DNA of 64,000 nt from Paenibacillus harenae DSM 16969 (GCF_000422465.1 NZ_AULV01000017.1:62001-126000), one strand, 5' to 3'. Shown: positions 16,066-24,393, counted from the first letter of the stretch. Made by a program: numbers and translations. The notes: generated by a model from the letters alone, not told the origin.

Positions 16066-16443
16066 TTAATGTACGACGCCGTACTTGTTCCCGTCGGGAT
16101 CGTGCAGCGGAAAGCCGCGGATACCGCCGTCGAAGCTCTCTATTTCTCCAATGACTGCTCCCTTTTCTTTCAAGGTGCGATACGCCTCATCTACATTTTC
16201 GGTATGAAAGTTGAAATATTGTTCAACTTGATAATTATTTCTTGGGAAAGACCGATGCTCGATATCGAACGAAAGAACGAGGCAGAAAATGATTTTGTAA
16301 TCGTTCATCATCAACACCGTAGCGTTCGGTTCGTCCCGATGGGTAATCTCAAACCCCAGCATTTCCTCATACCACTTCGTGGAACGTTCCAGGTCGCTTA
16401 CCGGAACGAATATTCCTACTCCGTAAAATGCCATTTTGCCCAT
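16066..16443 (-). CDS. VOC family protein
   Basis: 125 residues from ATG 16443; GGAGG nine bases upstream lies inside the last codons of the sigma-factor gene, so the two are translationally linked. One VOC domain: 'YGVGIFVPVSDLERSTKWYE' to 'GFPLHDPDGNKYGVVH'. Third gene of a VOC - ECF sigma - VOC operon. Its first strand ('GIFVPVSDLERSTKWY') closely matches that of the first gene ('GIFIPVTDMKRSTEWY'), so the outer genes are paralogues. Function unknown. Confidence 0.87.
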   Translation of the reverse strand: MGKMAFYGVGIFVPVSDLERSTKWYEEMLGFEITHRDEPNATVLMMNDYKIIFCLVLSFDIEHRSFPRNNYQVEQYFNFHTENVDEAYRTLKEKGAVIGEIESFDGGIRGFPLHDPDGNKYGVVH

Positions 16444-16447
16444 AGTA

Positions 16448-17203
16448 TCATGCCTCCGATTGGTTGATTAAAGGCGAAGTGACCGTCAATACATTGCCGT
16501 CCGGGTCCTTGAAGTAGAACCAGACGAGTCCTTGCACGAACCGTATTCGGTTGATCTTCACGCCGCTGTGCGAGAGTTCGCGGTAAGAGCGAAACATCGA
16601 TTTCGCATCAGCGCTCCGGAACGCCTGCACGAATGCCTCAAGCAACTCCGCGTCCGCTTTGGATTTCGGCGCCGCTTCCGCATCGTCATCAGCCTCCGCT
16701 AACAGGTGGAAATGCCTGTCGGCCGCTTTCTGAAGTCGTTTCCGTGCCCGGTGCACAGCGGCTTTGACTGCCGTTACAGGTTGTCCTAACGCGTTCGCAG
16801 CTTCCGTCGGCGTGAATCCGAACACGTCCGTCAGCACGATTAGCGCTGCCTGCCTTGGCTCGAGAGCGTCCATTAGCACTTCCAGAGAATCGCGGACGTC
16901 GTGTCGGCTCCAACCCGCGTAGGACAGCTCATCTTGAACGGCCAGCGACTCCGGCAGGAAGGCAATTTTGCGTCTTCGGCAAATATCGAACCATGCGTTT
17001 GCCGCGATGCGGTACATATAAGGTTTGCTCAGCTCGCGCTCCGGCCATCTCTGGAACCTGCGGAACGCTTTGAACATCGTATCCTGGAACAAGTCGTCTC
17101 CGTCCCATTCCGAACCGGCCAATTTCCAACAATACCTACGCAGCTCCGGCTCGTACGACAGTGTTAGTTCCTCAAATGCGGTGTCGATCGGCGTACGGGT
17201 CAT
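16448..17203 (-). CDS. ECF sigma factor (SigJ/ECF41-like) with a VOC-like tail
   Basis: 251 residues from ATG 17203, after AGGA; TTG 17212 is the alternative start. Region 2 is at about 12-80 ('DLFQDTMFKAFRRFQRW', 'YMYRIAANAWFDICRRRK') and region 4 at about 108-165 ('LEPRQAALIVLTDVFGFTPT', 'AVKAAVHRARKRLQ'). The start of the SnoaL-like extension usual for SigJ is seen ('LLEAFVQAFRSAD', near 195) but breaks off. The last 30 residues ('LVWFYFKDPDGNVLTVTSP') are the closing strand of a VOC domain. A deletion may have joined a SigJ gene to a following VOC gene. It sits between two VOC genes with 4-5-base gaps. Confidence 0.8.
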   Translation of the reverse strand: MTRTPIDTAFEELTLSYEPELRRYCWKLAGSEWDGDDLFQDTMFKAFRRFQRWPERELSKPYMYRIAANAWFDICRRRKIAFLPESLAVQDELSYAGWSRHDVRDSLEVLMDALEPRQAALIVLTDVFGFTPTEAANALGQPVTAVKAAVHRARKRLQKAADRHFHLLAEADDDAEAAPKSKADAELLEAFVQAFRSADAKSMFRSYRELSHSGVKINRIRFVQGLVWFYFKDPDGNVLTVTSPLINQSEA

Positions 17204-17208
17204 AGCAG

Positions 17209-17631
17209 TCAATCCTGCCGGTATTTTCGCTTATGCGCGTAGAAAGCAGTCGAGCTTGGCAATTCTTCGACGATTCCAATCGGGTTACCGTCCGGATCGA
17301 GGCAATCGAAGAACCGAACTCCATCGCTATTCACGATCGGCATCACTTCAACGCCTTTCTCGATCAAGGCAGCATGCGAGTATTCGATATCGAACGATTC
17401 GAAATTGTAGTATGGAATTTTGTCCCCTCCCGCATCGAACTGCAACGGCTGAGGTCCCTCGACTTTCCACAGGTTGATATAAGTCGCCTCACCCGGAAAG
17501 GCAAGCCCCGTGCATACATCGGAAATCTGAATTACCTCCAGGTCGAACATCTTTATGTACCATTCCGTTGAACGTTTCATATCCGTAACCGGGATAAAGA
17601 TACCACTAATCTTGCTTACGGTTTTGCCCAT
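17209..17631 (-). CDS. VOC family protein
   Basis: 140 residues from ATG 17631 with GGAGG upstream. One VOC domain from 'SGIFIPVTDMKRSTEWYIKM' to 'VRFFDCLDPDGNPIGIVEEL', with a short basic tail. First gene of the VOC-sigma-VOC operon, so it is made together with the sigma factor. It may be the sensor or detoxifying target of that sigma factor; this is inference from gene order alone. Confidence 0.87.
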   Translation of the reverse strand: MGKTVSKISGIFIPVTDMKRSTEWYIKMFDLEVIQISDVCTGLAFPGEATYINLWKVEGPQPLQFDAGGDKIPYYNFESFDIEYSHAALIEKGVEVMPIVNSDGVRFFDCLDPDGNPIGIVEELPSSTAFYAHKRKYRQD

Positions 17632-17866
17632 CGATCATTCCTCCGTGTTTGTATTTTCCTTACTCTACTATAACGGAAAATTATGGCTAAGAGATACGGG
17701 GGGGATTAGGGTAATGCTCAGTATTCCTCTGATACGAGGCTTTATGTCCAATGTTGACCGGCCAACAATTAGCAACGATTCAAGAACGAATTCAAGAAGC
17801 TAGCTATTGATCACTTAAGAGCGGCCAAAACAGCTGAGCTTCAAGGACTCGATCTTATTCGGTCTG
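17632..17866. other. Intergenic stretch with a possible broken gene fragment
   Basis: On the plus strand 'QQLATIQERIQE' and, in another frame, 'EFKKLAIDHLRAAKTAELQG' then 'LDLIRSVR' can be read at about 17763-17872. They look like two parts of one frameshifted helical protein. No identity assigned. Confidence 0.25.
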
Positions 17867-18295
17867 TTAGATGTCTTTTTTTAAATAATAATGTGTATGC
17901 CTACCAGCATTTTGTATAGTTCCAAACACTTCAAAGCCTTGTTTTTTGTAAAAATCTAACGCCTGAAAGCTCAAGGTATCTAACTTTATATATTCACACT
18001 TTTTTTCCTTAGCTAATTTTTCAGCTTCCGATAGTAGTTTCTTTCCGTATCCTAATTTTCGAAGGTTATCGTCCACAAAAAGATACTGTACCTCTAACCA
18101 GTTCCAGCATATTTCGCCAACGAGTCCACCATAAATTTTATTGTCAGCATCTTTCAAGAACAGATTAACCACTTGGTATCTGCCCTTCAAGTCATCGGGG
18201 AAATGCCTCAAATTAAATTCAATCATATTGTTTATTACATAGGATTTGTCGGCATTATTCGTCTCATTAGATATATACAATTCCACACGATTCAC
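17867..18295 (-). CDS. GNAT family N-acetyltransferase
   Basis: 142 residues. GTG 18295 or GTG 18286 is the start, next to CAGGAG. The GNAT core is clear: 'YGGLVGEICWNWLEVQYLFV' (strands 3-4), 'DDNLRKLGYGKKLLSEAEKL' with the acetyl-CoA loop R-K-L-G-Y-G-K, then 'CEYIKLDTLSFQALDFYKKQ' and 'GFEVFGTI'. It acetylates an unknown amine. AT-rich and solitary like the other accessory genes, although no clear repeat copy touches it. Confidence 0.87.
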   Translation of the reverse strand: MNRVELYISNETNNADKSYVINNMIEFNLRHFPDDLKGRYQVVNLFLKDADNKIYGGLVGEICWNWLEVQYLFVDDNLRKLGYGKKLLSEAEKLAKEKKCEYIKLDTLSFQALDFYKKQGFEVFGTIQNAGRHTHYYLKKDI

Positions 18296-18324
18296 TCCTG
18301 TTCAAAGAAGCAGGTATTATAAAA

Positions 18325-18714
18325 TCAGTTTACCATTTCCCCCAGGTTTAAGGATGTACAAACGATATTCCCAAAGAATGAAGTCCTGAAAACAGTCGGA
18401 CCCAATTCAGGGTAATCATAAGTCCACCCTAACTCCCAGTGGTCTCGATCATATTTTGATATCTTATCAATTTCTTTAACAAGCTCCTCGGCTTTCGTAT
18501 TAAATACATCAATATTTTTAAATACGCATTTAAGTACATCATTTAAAACAGATGAAATCTGAATAAAGTTAACCTTTCCATTGGGGTCATATTCTAACTG
18601 AAAACAAGATTTAATAGCACCAGACACGTGGAATTTATGTGGATTTTGCTCATAGGTGATTTCATATTTATCCGTATAAAATCTAAGGCATTCATCCACC
18701 TCAGCTTTGGTCAT
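18325..18714 (-). CDS. Unassigned protein translationally coupled to the LysR regulator
   Basis: 129 residues from ATG 18714, which overlaps the LysR stop as ATGA and has GGAGGAG just upstream; a longer reading to 18783 would overlap the regulator by 73 bases. No domain recognised. 'YDPNGKVNFIQISSVLNDVL' and 'DRDHWELGWTYDYPELGPTV' suggest a small alpha/beta protein without signal peptide. It is AT-rich compared with the regulator. The 4-base overlap implies co-translation, which is unusual for a LysR gene of normal length. Confidence 0.6.
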   Translation of the reverse strand: MTKAEVDECLRFYTDKYEITYEQNPHKFHVSGAIKSCFQLEYDPNGKVNFIQISSVLNDVLKCVFKNIDVFNTKAEELVKEIDKISKYDRDHWELGWTYDYPELGPTVFRTSFFGNIVCTSLNLGEMVN

Positions 18715-19613
18715 CTCTCCTCCACTATAGCGATAACTTCCCTTGCTGCTTCTATAAAAGATAACATGATTGGTGAAAGCCACTTGTCTTTATGCCATAA
18801 CATCTGTGTAAACACATGCAAGTCCGGAATTTGCCATGGAAGAGCAACAAGTTCGCCCCGTTCAACTTCGGCTTTCGCCGTTATTTCAGGAAGAAAGGCA
18901 ATACCGATTCCCGCAATTGCACATTGTTTAATGGCTTCGGCATTTTGAAACTCTAAATATGTAATACTATCAATGCCCTCTTTCTCAAATGCCCGGTCAA
19001 ACATGGTTCGATAGGTACAACCCTTTTCATTAGTCAGGAACACTTCTCCATGAAAATCCTCCAGCTGCAGTGCAGTTAGTTTCGCGAGTGGATGGTCTGG
19101 AGCGGCGAACAATCGGAAAGTTTCTTCCAGCAACGGTTCCACTGCAAGTCCCGTTGAGCGAATGGATTCGTCCAGCATAAAGACGACATCCGCGGTTCCC
19201 TCAAAGAGCGTTTGCTTGAGTTGCTGATTGGAAACGGAGCGGAAGATGAGACGCACACCGGGATAGCGCGAACGAAATAGGCGAAAGACAACTGGAAGCC
19301 GATACGCGCAAAGAACCTCGTTGGCACTTATCGTTAAGGTGCCGCTTAGATTTTCATTGTCATGAACGACGCTGCGAGCTTCGTCCAATTTGTTTAGAAC
19401 GCCTTGGATATGAGTTAAAAAGCGTTTACCCGCGGTGGTGAGAACGAGCTGCTTGCCCAAGCGGTCAAAGAGACGGACACCAAGCTCATCCTCCAATGCT
19501 TTTATTTGCATCGTAACGTTGGAAGGGACGTAGTTCAGTACTTCCGCAGCCCGACTGAAATTTAAAGTTGATGCAACCGTTCGGAACGTATTCAGTTGGC
19601 GCAATTCCATCAT
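18711..19613 (-). CDS. LysR family transcriptional regulator
   Basis: 300 residues, the usual LysR length. Winged HTH at about 3-62 ('LRQLNTFRTVASTLNFSRAA' then 'EVLNYVPSNVTMQIKALEDE'), then a linker helix and a periplasmic-binding-type effector domain (about 90-295; 'LSGTLTISANEVLCAYRLPV', 'AIAGIGIAFLPEI'). It is divergent from the MetX-like gene, with a dyad of LysR type in the gap, so it probably controls that gene and itself. The effector is unknown. Confidence 0.9.
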   Translation of the reverse strand: MMELRQLNTFRTVASTLNFSRAAEVLNYVPSNVTMQIKALEDELGVRLFDRLGKQLVLTTAGKRFLTHIQGVLNKLDEARSVVHDNENLSGTLTISANEVLCAYRLPVVFRLFRSRYPGVRLIFRSVSNQQLKQTLFEGTADVVFMLDESIRSTGLAVEPLLEETFRLFAAPDHPLAKLTALQLEDFHGEVFLTNEKGCTYRTMFDRAFEKEGIDSITYLEFQNAEAIKQCAIAGIGIAFLPEITAKAEVERGELVALPWQIPDLHVFTQMLWHKDKWLSPIMLSFIEAAREVIAIVEER

Positions 19614-19640
19614 GCTGCCCCCTTTGCTTTCAATAATTTT

Positions 19641-19663
19641 GAATACTACTTTGAAATGTATTC
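19641..19663. promoter_or_regulatory. LysR-type dyad operator
   Basis: GAATAC and GTATTC are perfect 6-bp arms around an 11-base spacer, the usual geometry of a LysR recognition site. It lies in the 127-bp gap between the divergent LysR and MetX-like genes. Confidence 0.6.
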
Positions 19664-19740
19664 ACTTTTATTGAGAGTATCACGGATCTATACTATCAAC
19701 AAGAATGTATGATTTCATTTTGAAAGGAGCAAACAATACG

Positions 19741-20760
19741 ATGGATTATGAGATTTTTGATTTGGGTGACGTAACCTTGCAGTCAGGAGTGACATTACCG
19801 AACGCTTTTCTTGCTTATAAGACTTATGGAAGATTGAATGAAAAGAAAGATAATGTCATCGTCTATCCAACTGCTTTTGGCGACCAGCATGTTCAGAATG
19901 AATGGTTGATGGGAAACGGCATGGCACTAGATCCGCAGAAATATTTTATTATCGTTCCAAACCTGCTGGGCAACGGATTATCTTCGTCTCCCAGTAACAC
20001 GCCTCCCCCATTCGACCGGGCTAATTTTCCGCAGGTGACCATCTATGACAACGTTAAATTACAGTATCGGCTGGTGACCGAAAAATTCGGCATCCAAAAG
20101 ATCGCTCTCGTAGTTGGATGGTCAATGGGAGGCGTTCAATCCTTCCAATGGGGGGCAAGTTATCCGGATATGGTGGAACGAATTGCACCTTTCGCCGGTG
20201 TTGCAAAGACTTGGCCCCAAACGTATGTGGTTCTGGACGGAATGAAAGCTCCGCTTATGGCTGCAGCCCACTTCGATTCAAGTAAACTAAATCAGCTGAC
20301 TTATTCAGACATGCGCGCCGTTGGCCGTGTCTATGCGGGATGGGGCTTATCGCACGCGTTTTATAGAGAGGAGCTTTATCGTGAGCTGGGATATGACTCA
20401 TTGGAAGATTTTGTGGCTGGCGTCTGGGAAGATAGCTTTATGAAGATGGATCCGCACAATGTCCTGGCCATGTTATGGACAGGCCAAAATGCAGATATTA
20501 GTGCGAACCCCTCCTATAACGGAGATTTCGATAAGGCGCTCAAAAGCATTAAAGCGCTTGCCTGCGTCATGCCAGGGAGCACGGATCTCTTCTGTACGGC
20601 GGACGATAACGAATACGAGGCTAAGCTTATACCTAATTCTGTTTTTAATCCTATCAAATCGATCTGGGGTCATTTTGCCGGTCGCGGAATCAACAGTGCC
20701 GATAATAAATTTATTGATGACAACCTAAAACGCTTGTTGGCGCTTCGTACAAACGGATAG
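19741..20760 (+). CDS. Alpha/beta hydrolase of the homoserine O-acetyltransferase (MetX)-like family
   Basis: 339 residues from ATG 19741, after AAGGAG; ATG 19705 has no ribosome site. 'DVTLQSGVTLPNAFLAYKTY' is the MetX-family opening. 'VVGWSMGGVQSFQWGASYPD' near residue 130 is the nucleophile elbow with Ser; Asp is expected in 'MPGSTDLFCTADDNEYEA' (near 280) and His in 'IWGHFAGRGI' (near 310). The family contains true acyltransferases and plain hydrolases; this length and the lack of other met genes favour a hydrolase or acyltransferase of unknown substrate. Probably under control of the adjacent LysR. Confidence 0.85.
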   Translation: MDYEIFDLGDVTLQSGVTLPNAFLAYKTYGRLNEKKDNVIVYPTAFGDQHVQNEWLMGNGMALDPQKYFIIVPNLLGNGLSSSPSNTPPPFDRANFPQVTIYDNVKLQYRLVTEKFGIQKIALVVGWSMGGVQSFQWGASYPDMVERIAPFAGVAKTWPQTYVVLDGMKAPLMAAAHFDSSKLNQLTYSDMRAVGRVYAGWGLSHAFYREELYRELGYDSLEDFVAGVWEDSFMKMDPHNVLAMLWTGQNADISANPSYNGDFDKALKSIKALACVMPGSTDLFCTADDNEYEAKLIPNSVFNPIKSIWGHFAGRGINSADNKFIDDNLKRLLALRTNG

Positions 20761-20822
20761 ATCGTCACCAGCATTTAAGATTATTCGGTCATATCTCTCA
20801 TGAATGATGTCGATCCAATGAT

Positions 20823-20858
20823 GAGGTCACCAGAACTTAACTGGTCGACCTCTTTTTT
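20823..20858 (+). terminator. Terminator between convergent genes
   Basis: GAGGTC-ACCAG pairs with CTGGT-GACCTC with a small bulge, and TTTTTT follows. It lies 62 bases after the MetX-like gene. Confidence 0.7.
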
Positions 20859-20910
20859 GTGTGGTCGTACTTGCTGAGCAATTCTGAGCTATTTCAATAG
20901 ACCTAATTAT

Positions 20911-21786
20911 TTATGTACACTGCATCTCGCAAATCACCCGATCAAAGCGCAGCGCCTTAAGATCATCCTCATGGATCCAATAATAAATCCGGCCTACGTC
21001 TCCCCACATGATCCCTGTCTTGTCTTCCTCTGAATCGATTTGCAGCAGCATGCGCCACTTCATAGCCGAGTTCACGATTTGCTTGCGTACCTCCGGCTTC
21101 TCCATAAGGTCCCAGGTGTGTCCCCCGTATGTCATCTCGCAACGTACCTGCATATCGCCCTGAATTTGATCGGGGTGCCCCATGAGCCGATTAATATACC
21201 CTTTATTTCCCCATTGCTTTCCAAACTCTGACAAGAATACCTCCCAGTATTTATTGAATTCCTTTTGGTTGCCATTCCAGCCAAGCCCCAAGCTTTCCAG
21301 AAAAGCAGACTCCGAGGGCGGTACAGAGAGCTCCGGGATAAACGAAACCCGATTAGACCTCATCCGCGCTTCTTCTTTTAGACGGTCAGGTGTATTCCTG
21401 CGTAAAATATGATCGAGCTGATCAGGGCCCGTATAGATCACGCAGCAAGTATCAGGATCGCCGAAAAAAAATTCATCCTTGAACATGGATTGTACAGCAT
21501 AGAAAAAGGAAAGAAGACCGCTCTGTGGAAGAGAAAGCTCCGAGGGACATTCCGCCAGATTAATCTGAGCGATGAAGGTCATCTCATCATTCTTCCATCT
21601 AGGCCATTCCACCCCTTCGGGAAGATCCGGATTACCGCCAACTTTGCTGCTTCCAACAGGGATCGAAACATCAGGTACAGGCTCTAGGATTAGTTGGGCT
21701 GTTGAATAAATCCAGGAGGCAATCGCCTGCTTATATTGTTCAAGCCCTGCTTGCTCAAGCAGTCGAATAATCGCTTCTTTACTCAT
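20911..21786 (-). CDS. YwqG/DUF1963 family protein
   Basis: 291 residues from ATG 21786 with AAAGGAG upstream. 'SSKVGGNPDLPEGVEWPRWK', 'MTFIAQINLAECPSELSLPQ', 'SGLLSFFYAVQS' and the tail 'MWGDVGRIYYWIHEDDLKAL' are hallmark segments of the YwqG (DUF1963) family, which in many bacteria sits near polymorphic toxins and immunity genes but has no known activity. Cytoplasmic. Repeat R11 lies 29 bases upstream of the start. Confidence 0.85.
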   Translation of the reverse strand: MSKEAIIRLLEQAGLEQYKQAIASWIYSTAQLILEPVPDVSIPVGSSKVGGNPDLPEGVEWPRWKNDEMTFIAQINLAECPSELSLPQSGLLSFFYAVQSMFKDEFFFGDPDTCCVIYTGPDQLDHILRRNTPDRLKEEARMRSNRVSFIPELSVPPSESAFLESLGLGWNGNQKEFNKYWEVFLSEFGKQWGNKGYINRLMGHPDQIQGDMQVRCEMTYGGHTWDLMEKPEVRKQIVNSAMKWRMLLQIDSEEDKTGIMWGDVGRIYYWIHEDDLKALRFDRVICEMQCT

Positions 21787-21814
21787 CGTAAAGCTCCTTT
21801 GATAGATATTTTAA

Positions 21815-21835
21815 TTCATGAACCCGTTAGTTGAA
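21815..21835 (+). repeat. Dispersed palindromic repeat, copy R11
   Basis: TTCATGAACCCGTTAGTTGA plus one A has the CCCGTTAG core and arms TTCA/TTGAA. It lies between the YwqG-like gene and the membrane protein gene and is the rightmost clear copy. Confidence 0.6.
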
Positions 21836-21850
21836 TCGGACAATCAAGCT

Positions 21851-22354
21851 CTATTCAGGCCATGTGTTTAGATTTACTTCTCTTATTAATGGGACCCCCA
21901 TATGCCTGTACTTTATCTTCACAACCTCTATATCATCTTCGTTAATAATTCTTATTCCATAGTGAATAGGAGTTGAATGTGTTTTAACAGCTTCTTGTAA
22001 TTCTTTCGGTGTTAAGCGTGGATGAATTGGTGCATCGTTAATATGAATAAACTTCGCCAACGGATCGTCATCAATGCCCCCTGCAACCAATTGTCCTGTA
22101 TAGCTAATGACCAATTGTGTCTTACTTGGCAACTGATTATTTACTAGAACTTCCTGAATAAAAATATCATATTGCCCTTTATTTACAAGCGAAATATCAA
22201 CTTGCTTTCTTTCATTGTTATATTCCGAAAAACCATCTGCGATTAAGGGATTTTGATTTATTAACAGGATAATAAGCAGCCCTAATCCTAGGACGGCTAC
22301 AACAAATAAAGAAACAATAATTCTGTTCTTTAAAATATTTATCACTTCTTTCAT
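21851..22354 (-). CDS. Membrane-anchored protein of unknown function
   Basis: 167 residues from ATG 22354; the frame stays open to 22510, but no good ribosome site is seen at either start. A single transmembrane helix at about 12-32 ('IIVSLFVVAVLGLGLLIILL') leads to an outward domain of about 135 residues ('DISLVNKGQYDIFIQEVLVN', 'GIRIINEDDIEVVKIKYRHM') that looks like a small beta-sandwich. No family recognised. AT-rich, single gene, and the last member of the repeat-associated group. The stretch 22511-22658 shows nothing. Confidence 0.65.
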   Translation of the reverse strand: MKEVINILKNRIIVSLFVVAVLGLGLLIILLINQNPLIADGFSEYNNERKQVDISLVNKGQYDIFIQEVLVNNQLPSKTQLVISYTGQLVAGGIDDDPLAKFIHINDAPIHPRLTPKELQEAVKTHSTPIHYGIRIINEDDIEVVKIKYRHMGVPLIREVNLNTWPE

Positions 22355-22658
22355 ATCGGTACTATTTTCCAGTAATTTAACTTTCCCCCTACTATCATTG
22401 GCAATAAGAAACCGAACGGTATAAAGAGTACCAGATTTCCTTAAGAGAACGAACCTTATCAGATTCCTTCCAGAAACATTAGGTACAATCTTCCCCCTCC
22501 AATATTCCATATACTGTTAGCATTTATAAGACGCTATCATTGATATGGAAGTTGCGGAAACCTGCTTATTAACTTCACGATGCCTCCGGACTTTTCCCGT
22601 TATTATTAGCGAATCCTGAATCCTGAATGGGCCTGGAAATGCTGTACGCGCCTCAGGC

Positions 22659-23258
22659 TCAAGGCCGCTTCTTTACCGTTCTGACGGTCGTTGGCCGCCA
22701 ATTCACAAGCTTCACGAGCTGTTCCTGCATATAGGAAGGCGAATGCTTGAACCCGCTCTCGATCCAGTGAAAAACAAGCCCCATCAGCGAGTTGATCGAA
22801 TAAATCGAAAGGAGCTCCCGGTCGATGCCGCTGTCGCCGTATTCAAATTCATCCATTGTAATTTGTTTTAAGGCGACGAACATTTTTTCTCTTACGCTCG
22901 GAAGAACGTCGCTCTTCCACAGCATTTGATAGAGGGACGCATGCTCGTAAATATGATCGAAAATCATGACGGAACGGGCGGTAAGCTCGTTAATCCGGAG
23001 GACGTCCGTTTTTTCGTACGGCACGCGGAAGGATTGGAGCAAATCTTCGATCATGTCCGAGATGATCTCGTCCAGAAGCGCTTCTTTTGTATCGTAATGC
23101 GTGTAGAACGTACCGCGATTATAATTGGCAAGCTCGACGATTTCGGTTATGGAGATGGACGTAAAGCTCTTTTGCCCCATAAGCTCCAATAAGGCTTGTC
23201 TAAGGGCCGCTTTGCTTCGGACGATCCGCCGATCTGTTTTTTTGCCCGATTCGGTCAT
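22659..23258 (-). CDS. TetR family transcriptional regulator
   Basis: 199 residues. HTH at about 12-58 ('RSKAALRQALLELMGQKSFT', 'ISITEIVELANYNRGTFYTH', 'YDTKEALLDEI'); the rest is the helical ligand-binding domain of the DhaS/TetR_C type. Divergent from the short-chain dehydrogenase, so that gene is its likely target. Upstream palindromes at 23425-23439 and 23467-23498 are candidate operators. GC content is that of the core genome, and the accessory region ends here. Confidence 0.9.
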   Translation of the reverse strand: MTESGKKTDRRIVRSKAALRQALLELMGQKSFTSISITEIVELANYNRGTFYTHYDTKEALLDEIISDMIEDLLQSFRVPYEKTDVLRINELTARSVMIFDHIYEHASLYQMLWKSDVLPSVREKMFVALKQITMDEFEYGDSGIDRELLSIYSINSLMGLVFHWIESGFKHSPSYMQEQLVKLVNWRPTTVRTVKKRP

Positions 23259-23623
23259 TTCGATTCATTCCTTTATAAGTGATCAAGCAGAAACGCCTGC
23301 CTTTCGTCCTTGTCGGAGGACGCAAACCGTTTACTCCGTATTTTCTGAAGCAACCCCTGAAGCAATCTCACCCTAAAAACGGTATCGCAGAGGATTCTAA
23401 GCGCATTTAAGTGTAAAACTAATAAATTCTTAGAATTTGAACAAAACGAATCTATTTGTACGTTACCTGACAAAAGGACGATTTTTACTGATTGTCAGCC
23501 CTTTCCCATCTTTATTATACTCAAAACAAACAGGTGTTAGAAATTATACATGTGTTGAATATTCGACCATGAAATACGAAAGCGGCAGTCGAGCATATTA
23601 AACAGAAAGCGGAGGATTCTAAT
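23259..23623. promoter_or_regulatory. TetR/SDR divergent intergenic region with dyads
   Basis: This 365-base gap holds no gene. AAATTC-TTA-GAATTT (23425-23439) is a short palindrome, and CTGACAA (23467-23473) pairs with TTGTCAG (23492-23498). A remote ATTCTAAG at 23394-23401 also matches CTTAGAAT at 23429-23436. One of these could be the TetR operator; none is repeated, so assignment is uncertain. Confidence 0.35.
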
Positions 23624-24382
23624 ATGAGACTTTCAGGAAAAGTCGCCGTCGTTACCGGCGCCGCATCAGGCATGGGAAAAGCGATCGCGGAGCTGTTCGC
23701 GGCCGAAGGAGCAAAGGTGGTCGTGTCCGATCTTCGCATTGAAACGGCGCAATCGGTCGTAACGGAAATTGAAGCGAGAGGCGGCACCGCGATTGCGGTT
23801 GCGGCGAACGTGGCAAAAGAAGAGGACGTTCAGCAATTAATCGATTCGGCCGTCCTGCAATTCGGCACGCTGGATATCCTGATCAATAACGCGGGAATCA
23901 TGGATAATTTCGTTCCCGCGGCCGATCTGACCGACGAGCTGTGGGATCGCGTCTTCGCCGTCAATACGAGCGGCCCGATGCGGACGACAAGAAAGGCGCT
24001 TCCTATCTTCACGGAGAAAAAGAGCGGCGTCATCGTAAACATCGCTTCTGCGGGCGGTCTTCATGGCTCGCGGGCGGGCGCTGCTTATACGGCCTCCAAG
24101 CATGCCGTGGTTGGTTTTACCAAAAATGTCGGCTTTCAATACGCGAGCCTCGGCATCCGCTGCAATGCGATTGCGCCCGGCGGCGTGAGCACGAATATCA
24201 GCACCTCCATTACTGCGCCTAATCCATTCGGCATGGAGAGAGCGATGATCGGCATGCCATTAAACCCGAGGACCGGCGAGCCGGAAGAAATCGCCAAGGT
24301 GGCCCTGTTCCTGGCATCGGATGACGCAAGCTTCGTGAACGGCACCGTCGTTACGGCCGATGCCGGCTGGACGGCTTATTAA
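23624..24382 (+). CDS. Short-chain dehydrogenase/reductase (classical SDR)
   Basis: 252 residues, GGAGG before ATG 23624. Coenzyme loop 'VTGAASGMGKAIAELFAAEG' (about 10-29), 'DILINNAGIMDN' (NNAG near 86), catalytic Ser in 'VIVNIASAGGLHG', YxxxK in 'AAYTASKHAVVGFTKN' (near 152-156), and the 'RCNAIAPGGVSTNIS' loop. NAD(P)-dependent alcohol/ketone oxidoreductase. An acidic residue after strand 2 ('VVVSDLR') favours NAD(H). Substrate unknown. Probably regulated by the divergent TetR. Confidence 0.92.
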   Translation: MRLSGKVAVVTGAASGMGKAIAELFAAEGAKVVVSDLRIETAQSVVTEIEARGGTAIAVAANVAKEEDVQQLIDSAVLQFGTLDILINNAGIMDNFVPAADLTDELWDRVFAVNTSGPMRTTRKALPIFTEKKSGVIVNIASAGGLHGSRAGAAYTASKHAVVGFTKNVGFQYASLGIRCNAIAPGGVSTNISTSITAPNPFGMERAMIGMPLNPRTGEPEEIAKVALFLASDDASFVNGTVVTADAGWTAY

Positions 24383-24393
24383 TAATTTGGAAA

